From Cellulomonas citrea (lineage in GTDB: Bacteria > Actinomycetota > Actinomycetes > Actinomycetales > Cellulomonadaceae): a DNA stretch of 40,295 nucleotides. The DNA lies in the NCBI RefSeq assembly GCF_009829685.1, contig NZ_VWSD01000011.1:1-40295 (forward strand), read 5' to 3'. Position 1 is the stretch's first letter, and each line of letters opens with the position of its first letter. Shown here piece after piece: positions 38,627 to 40,295 of this stretch. The notes beneath the pieces are model-generated. The model worked only from the letters and a program-made list of their open reading frames with translations. It ran no database searches and was not told the DNA's origin. The position numbers and the translations under genes are program-made.

Positions 38627-39052
38627 ATGACCCCGCTTCCACCGGGCCCGGCGGAGCCGTCGGGACACCAGCCGCAGCAGCACCCCTACCAGCAGTACCC
38701 GTACCAGCCCTCGGCCCCTCAGCCCTGGGTGCCGCAGGGGAGCTGGGCGGTCGACCCGATGGCGCCGTTCGGGCGTGACCCGTTCACGGGCCGCCCGCTG
38801 TCGGACAAGTCCAGGGTCGCGGCCGGCGTGCTCCAGATCTTTCTCGGCACCCTGGGCGTCGGCAGGTTCTACACGGGGCACACGACGATCGCCGTGCTGC
38901 AGCTGGTGGGCACCGTCGTCGGCGTGGCGACGTCCTGGCTCGGGGTCGGCATCCTGCTCGTCGTCGGCGTGTCCCTGTGGGCGTTGGTGGACGGGATCGT
39001 GCTGCTGGCCTCGCCGTCGACGGACGCGCGCGGGCTGCTCCTGCGTTCCTGA
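38627..39052 (+). CDS. TM2-domain membrane protein
   Basis: Product of 141 residues. The N-terminal half is a Pro/Gln/Tyr-rich disordered arm ([19 protein letters not shown]), then the TM2 domain: [34 protein letters not shown] and a second membrane segment ending [12 protein letters not shown]. Its function is unknown. The ATG has TAGGTT exactly 6 bases upstream and no ribosome site. Confidence 0.9.
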   Translation: MTPLPPGPAEPSGHQPQQHPYQQYPYQPSAPQPWVPQGSWAVDPMAPFGRDPFTGRPLSDKSRVAAGVLQIFLGTLGVGRFYTGHTTIAVLQLVGTVVGVATSWLGVGILLVVGVSLWALVDGIVLLASPSTDARGLLLRS

Positions 39053-39093
39053 GGCGGCGTCGGCACCACACCCGCCCGCCTAGGCTGGCGGGT

Positions 39094-39768
39094 GTGGAAG
39101 AGCTGCTGGTCTGGGCCCCCGACGGCCTGGGTGAGATCCGGACCGGGGACGACCTCGGGGCCCTCGTCGTCGGCCTGCTGCGGGCCGACCCGCACGGGGT
39201 GCGCGACGGGGACGTCCTCGTGCTCACGTCGAAGGTGGTCTCCAAGGCCGAGGGGCGCGTGGTGCGGGCCGACGACCGTGAGCAGGCGATCACCGACGAG
39301 ACCGTGCGCGTGGTCGCCACCCGGGAGCACGCGCGCGGGGTGACCCGCATCGTGGAGAACCGGCTGGGCCTGGTGATGGCTGCCGCCGGGGTGGACGCCT
39401 CGAACGCCCCCGACGGCGTCGTGCTGCTGCTGCCGGTGGACCCCGACGCGTCGGCCCGCGCGATCCGTGCGGCGGTACGGGCGGCCTTCGGCGTGCGGGT
39501 CGGCGTGCTCATCTCCGACACCGCCGGACGGGCCTGGCGCGAGGGCGTCACGGACCTGGCGATCGGTGCCGCGGGCGTCGTCGTGCTCGACGACCTGCGC
39601 GGCAGCCGCGACACGTCCGGCAAGCTGCTCGAGGCCACCGTCGTGGCGGTGGCCGACGAGCTGGCGGCGGCGGCCGAGCTGGTCAAGGGGAAGGCGACCG
39701 GGCGGCCGCTGGCGGTGCTGCGCGGCGCCGGCAGGTACGTGCTCGACGACGACGGTCCTGGTGCCGGT
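39094..39768 (+). CDS. cofE: Coenzyme F420-0:L-glutamate ligase, C-terminus lost at a junction
   Basis: GTP-dependent enzyme that adds glutamates to F420-0. The family core is clear: [54 protein letters not shown] and [17 protein letters not shown]. It begins at GTG 39094, 7 bases after TAGGCT and without a ribosome site. After about residue 224 (DDDGPGA) the expected C-terminal 20-30 residues are missing, and the frame runs on, without a stop, through DNA antisense to a TetR helix-turn-helix and into the helicase frame. The end given is where homology stops, not a stop codon. Confidence 0.8.
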
Positions 39769-39780
39769 CGCCCTGCCGGT

Positions 39781-40007
39781 GCCCTCTGCGCGCGTTCGTC
39801 GACCACCGCGACGTACAGCTCGAGCTTGGACGGGAAGTGCCGGTACAGCACGGGCTTGCTCACCCCGGCGGCCTCGGCGATGTCGTCCATCGAGACCTGG
39901 TGGTACCCCAGCCGGGCGAACAGCTGCCGGGCCACCTCGAGCACCTGGGCACGACGCGCGCTGCGACCCATCCGGGGGGTGCGGGCAGGCGTCAGCGACT
40001 CGGGCAC
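39781..40007 (-). pseudogene. TetR-family regulator fragment, ligand domain missing
   Basis: Only the N-terminal 76 residues are TetR-like: [58 protein letters not shown]. Then the frame passes into DNA antisense to cofE, so the ligand-binding domain (normally about 120 more residues) is absent. The GTG at 40007 has TACGCT 6 bases upstream (leaderless). The fragment keeps a full DNA-binding domain, so it could still bind DNA, or be a dead gene, or reflect an assembly fault. Confidence 0.75.
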
Positions 40008-40068
40008 CGCGCAAGCGTATCGGCGCGCTCGCGACCGGGCTGTCGGCGGTTCGTGGTGGGATCGGTCC

Positions 40069-40295
40069 GTGCCCGCCACCGTGTCCGTCCGCCTCGTGCG
40101 GCCCGCTCTCGCGGGTGCGCCGACGCGGGGTGCGGGGGCACCTGTCGCGCTCGACGAGGCGCAGGCCGCGGCCGTCGCGGACGGGGTCGCGGGGCCCGGT
40201 CACGTGCTCGTGCTGGGCGCCCCGGGCACCGGCAAGACGACCGTGGCGGTCGAGACCGTGCTCGCCGCCCTGGACGCGGCCGTGCCGGCCGCCGG
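40069..40295 (+). CDS. UvrD/Rep-like ATP-dependent helicase, N-terminal part
   Basis: The first 75 residues of a superfamily 1 helicase, cut by the window end. [14 protein letters not shown] (Q-motif-like) precedes the Walker A motif [21 protein letters not shown] recall a UvrD/Rep-type helicase opening like this in actinobacteria. GTG 40069 is 6 bases after TGGGAT and lacks a ribosome site. It is divergent from the tetR fragment, and its frame is also open from cofE, so automatic calling could fuse the two. Confidence 0.75.
   Translation, partial: MPATVSVRLVRPALAGAPTRGAGAPVALDEAQAAAVADGVAGPGHVLVLGAPGTGKTTVAVETVLAALDAAVPAA

Noticed and set aside
38784-40007. Long TetR protein of about 400 residues
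   Set aside because: Only the first 76 residues are TetR-like; the rest is antisense to cofE and the TM2 gene and stays open only because of high GC.

Overview
The window is high-GC DNA with strong third-position GC bias, mixed ATG/GTG/TTG starts and many overlapping stop/start junctions. It comes from an actinobacterium. The first gene is a 822-residue GH94 cellobiose phosphorylase that closely resembles the Cellulomonas gilvus/uda enzyme as I remember it. With the cebEFG-type uptake genes and LacI-type operators beside it, this points to Cellulomonas or a close relative in the Cellulomonadaceae. No phage, insertion sequence or CRISPR array was seen; this is ordinary chromosome with housekeeping islands.

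Layout. (1) 1-10.7 kb is a cello-oligosaccharide module: cellobiose phosphorylase, a divergent GNAT acetyltransferase, a lipoprotein sugar-binding protein with two permeases, and two closely related LacI regulators with a soluble PAS/methyl-accepting chemoreceptor between them. TGGGAGCGCTCCCA-type boxes precede both the phosphorylase and the transporter. No ABC ATPase is present, so a shared one (MsiK type) is expected elsewhere. (2) 10.8-17.8 kb is a regulatory and stress block: an RBBP9-like hydrolase, a TetR/alpha-beta hydrolase divergent pair with two operators, a four-gene chain (secreted protein, lipoprotein, response regulator, histidine kinase) joined by GTGA overlaps, and an MFS exporter divergent from its TetR. 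(3) 17.8-23.1 kb is housekeeping: tRNA-Gly, tRNA-Pro, tig, clpP1-clpP2, clpX and a chorismate mutase. (4) 23.1-28.8 kb, minus strand, is a potABCD-like transporter operon ending in a YtcJ-type amidohydrolase. (5) 29.0-35.8 kb, minus strand, holds a long-chain acyl-CoA synthetase, valS and two tandem membrane-anchored esterase paralogues. (6) 35.9-40.3 kb holds a CGNR zinc-finger regulator divergent from an EamA transporter, an F420-dependent LLM oxidoreductase, a TM2 protein, an F420 ligase (cofE), a tetR fragment and the start of a UvrD/Rep-like helicase.

Working together: cellobiose enters through the CebEFG-like transporter and is split by phosphorolysis, which saves ATP. The LacI pair probably senses cello-oligosaccharides, and the chemoreceptor may link the same nutrient to movement. 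tig and the Clp genes form a protein-quality island. The LLM oxidoreductase and cofE suggest F420 use.

Most notable points: at least ten genes have a TANNNT-like hexamer 6 or 7 bases before the start codon and no ribosome binding site, the pattern of leaderless transcripts; the GTGA-linked secreted protein/lipoprotein/two-component set looks like an uncharacterised envelope-sensing unit; and near 39.77 kb cofE and an opposing tetR run into each other with both C-termini missing, leaving one frame open from cofE into the helicase.
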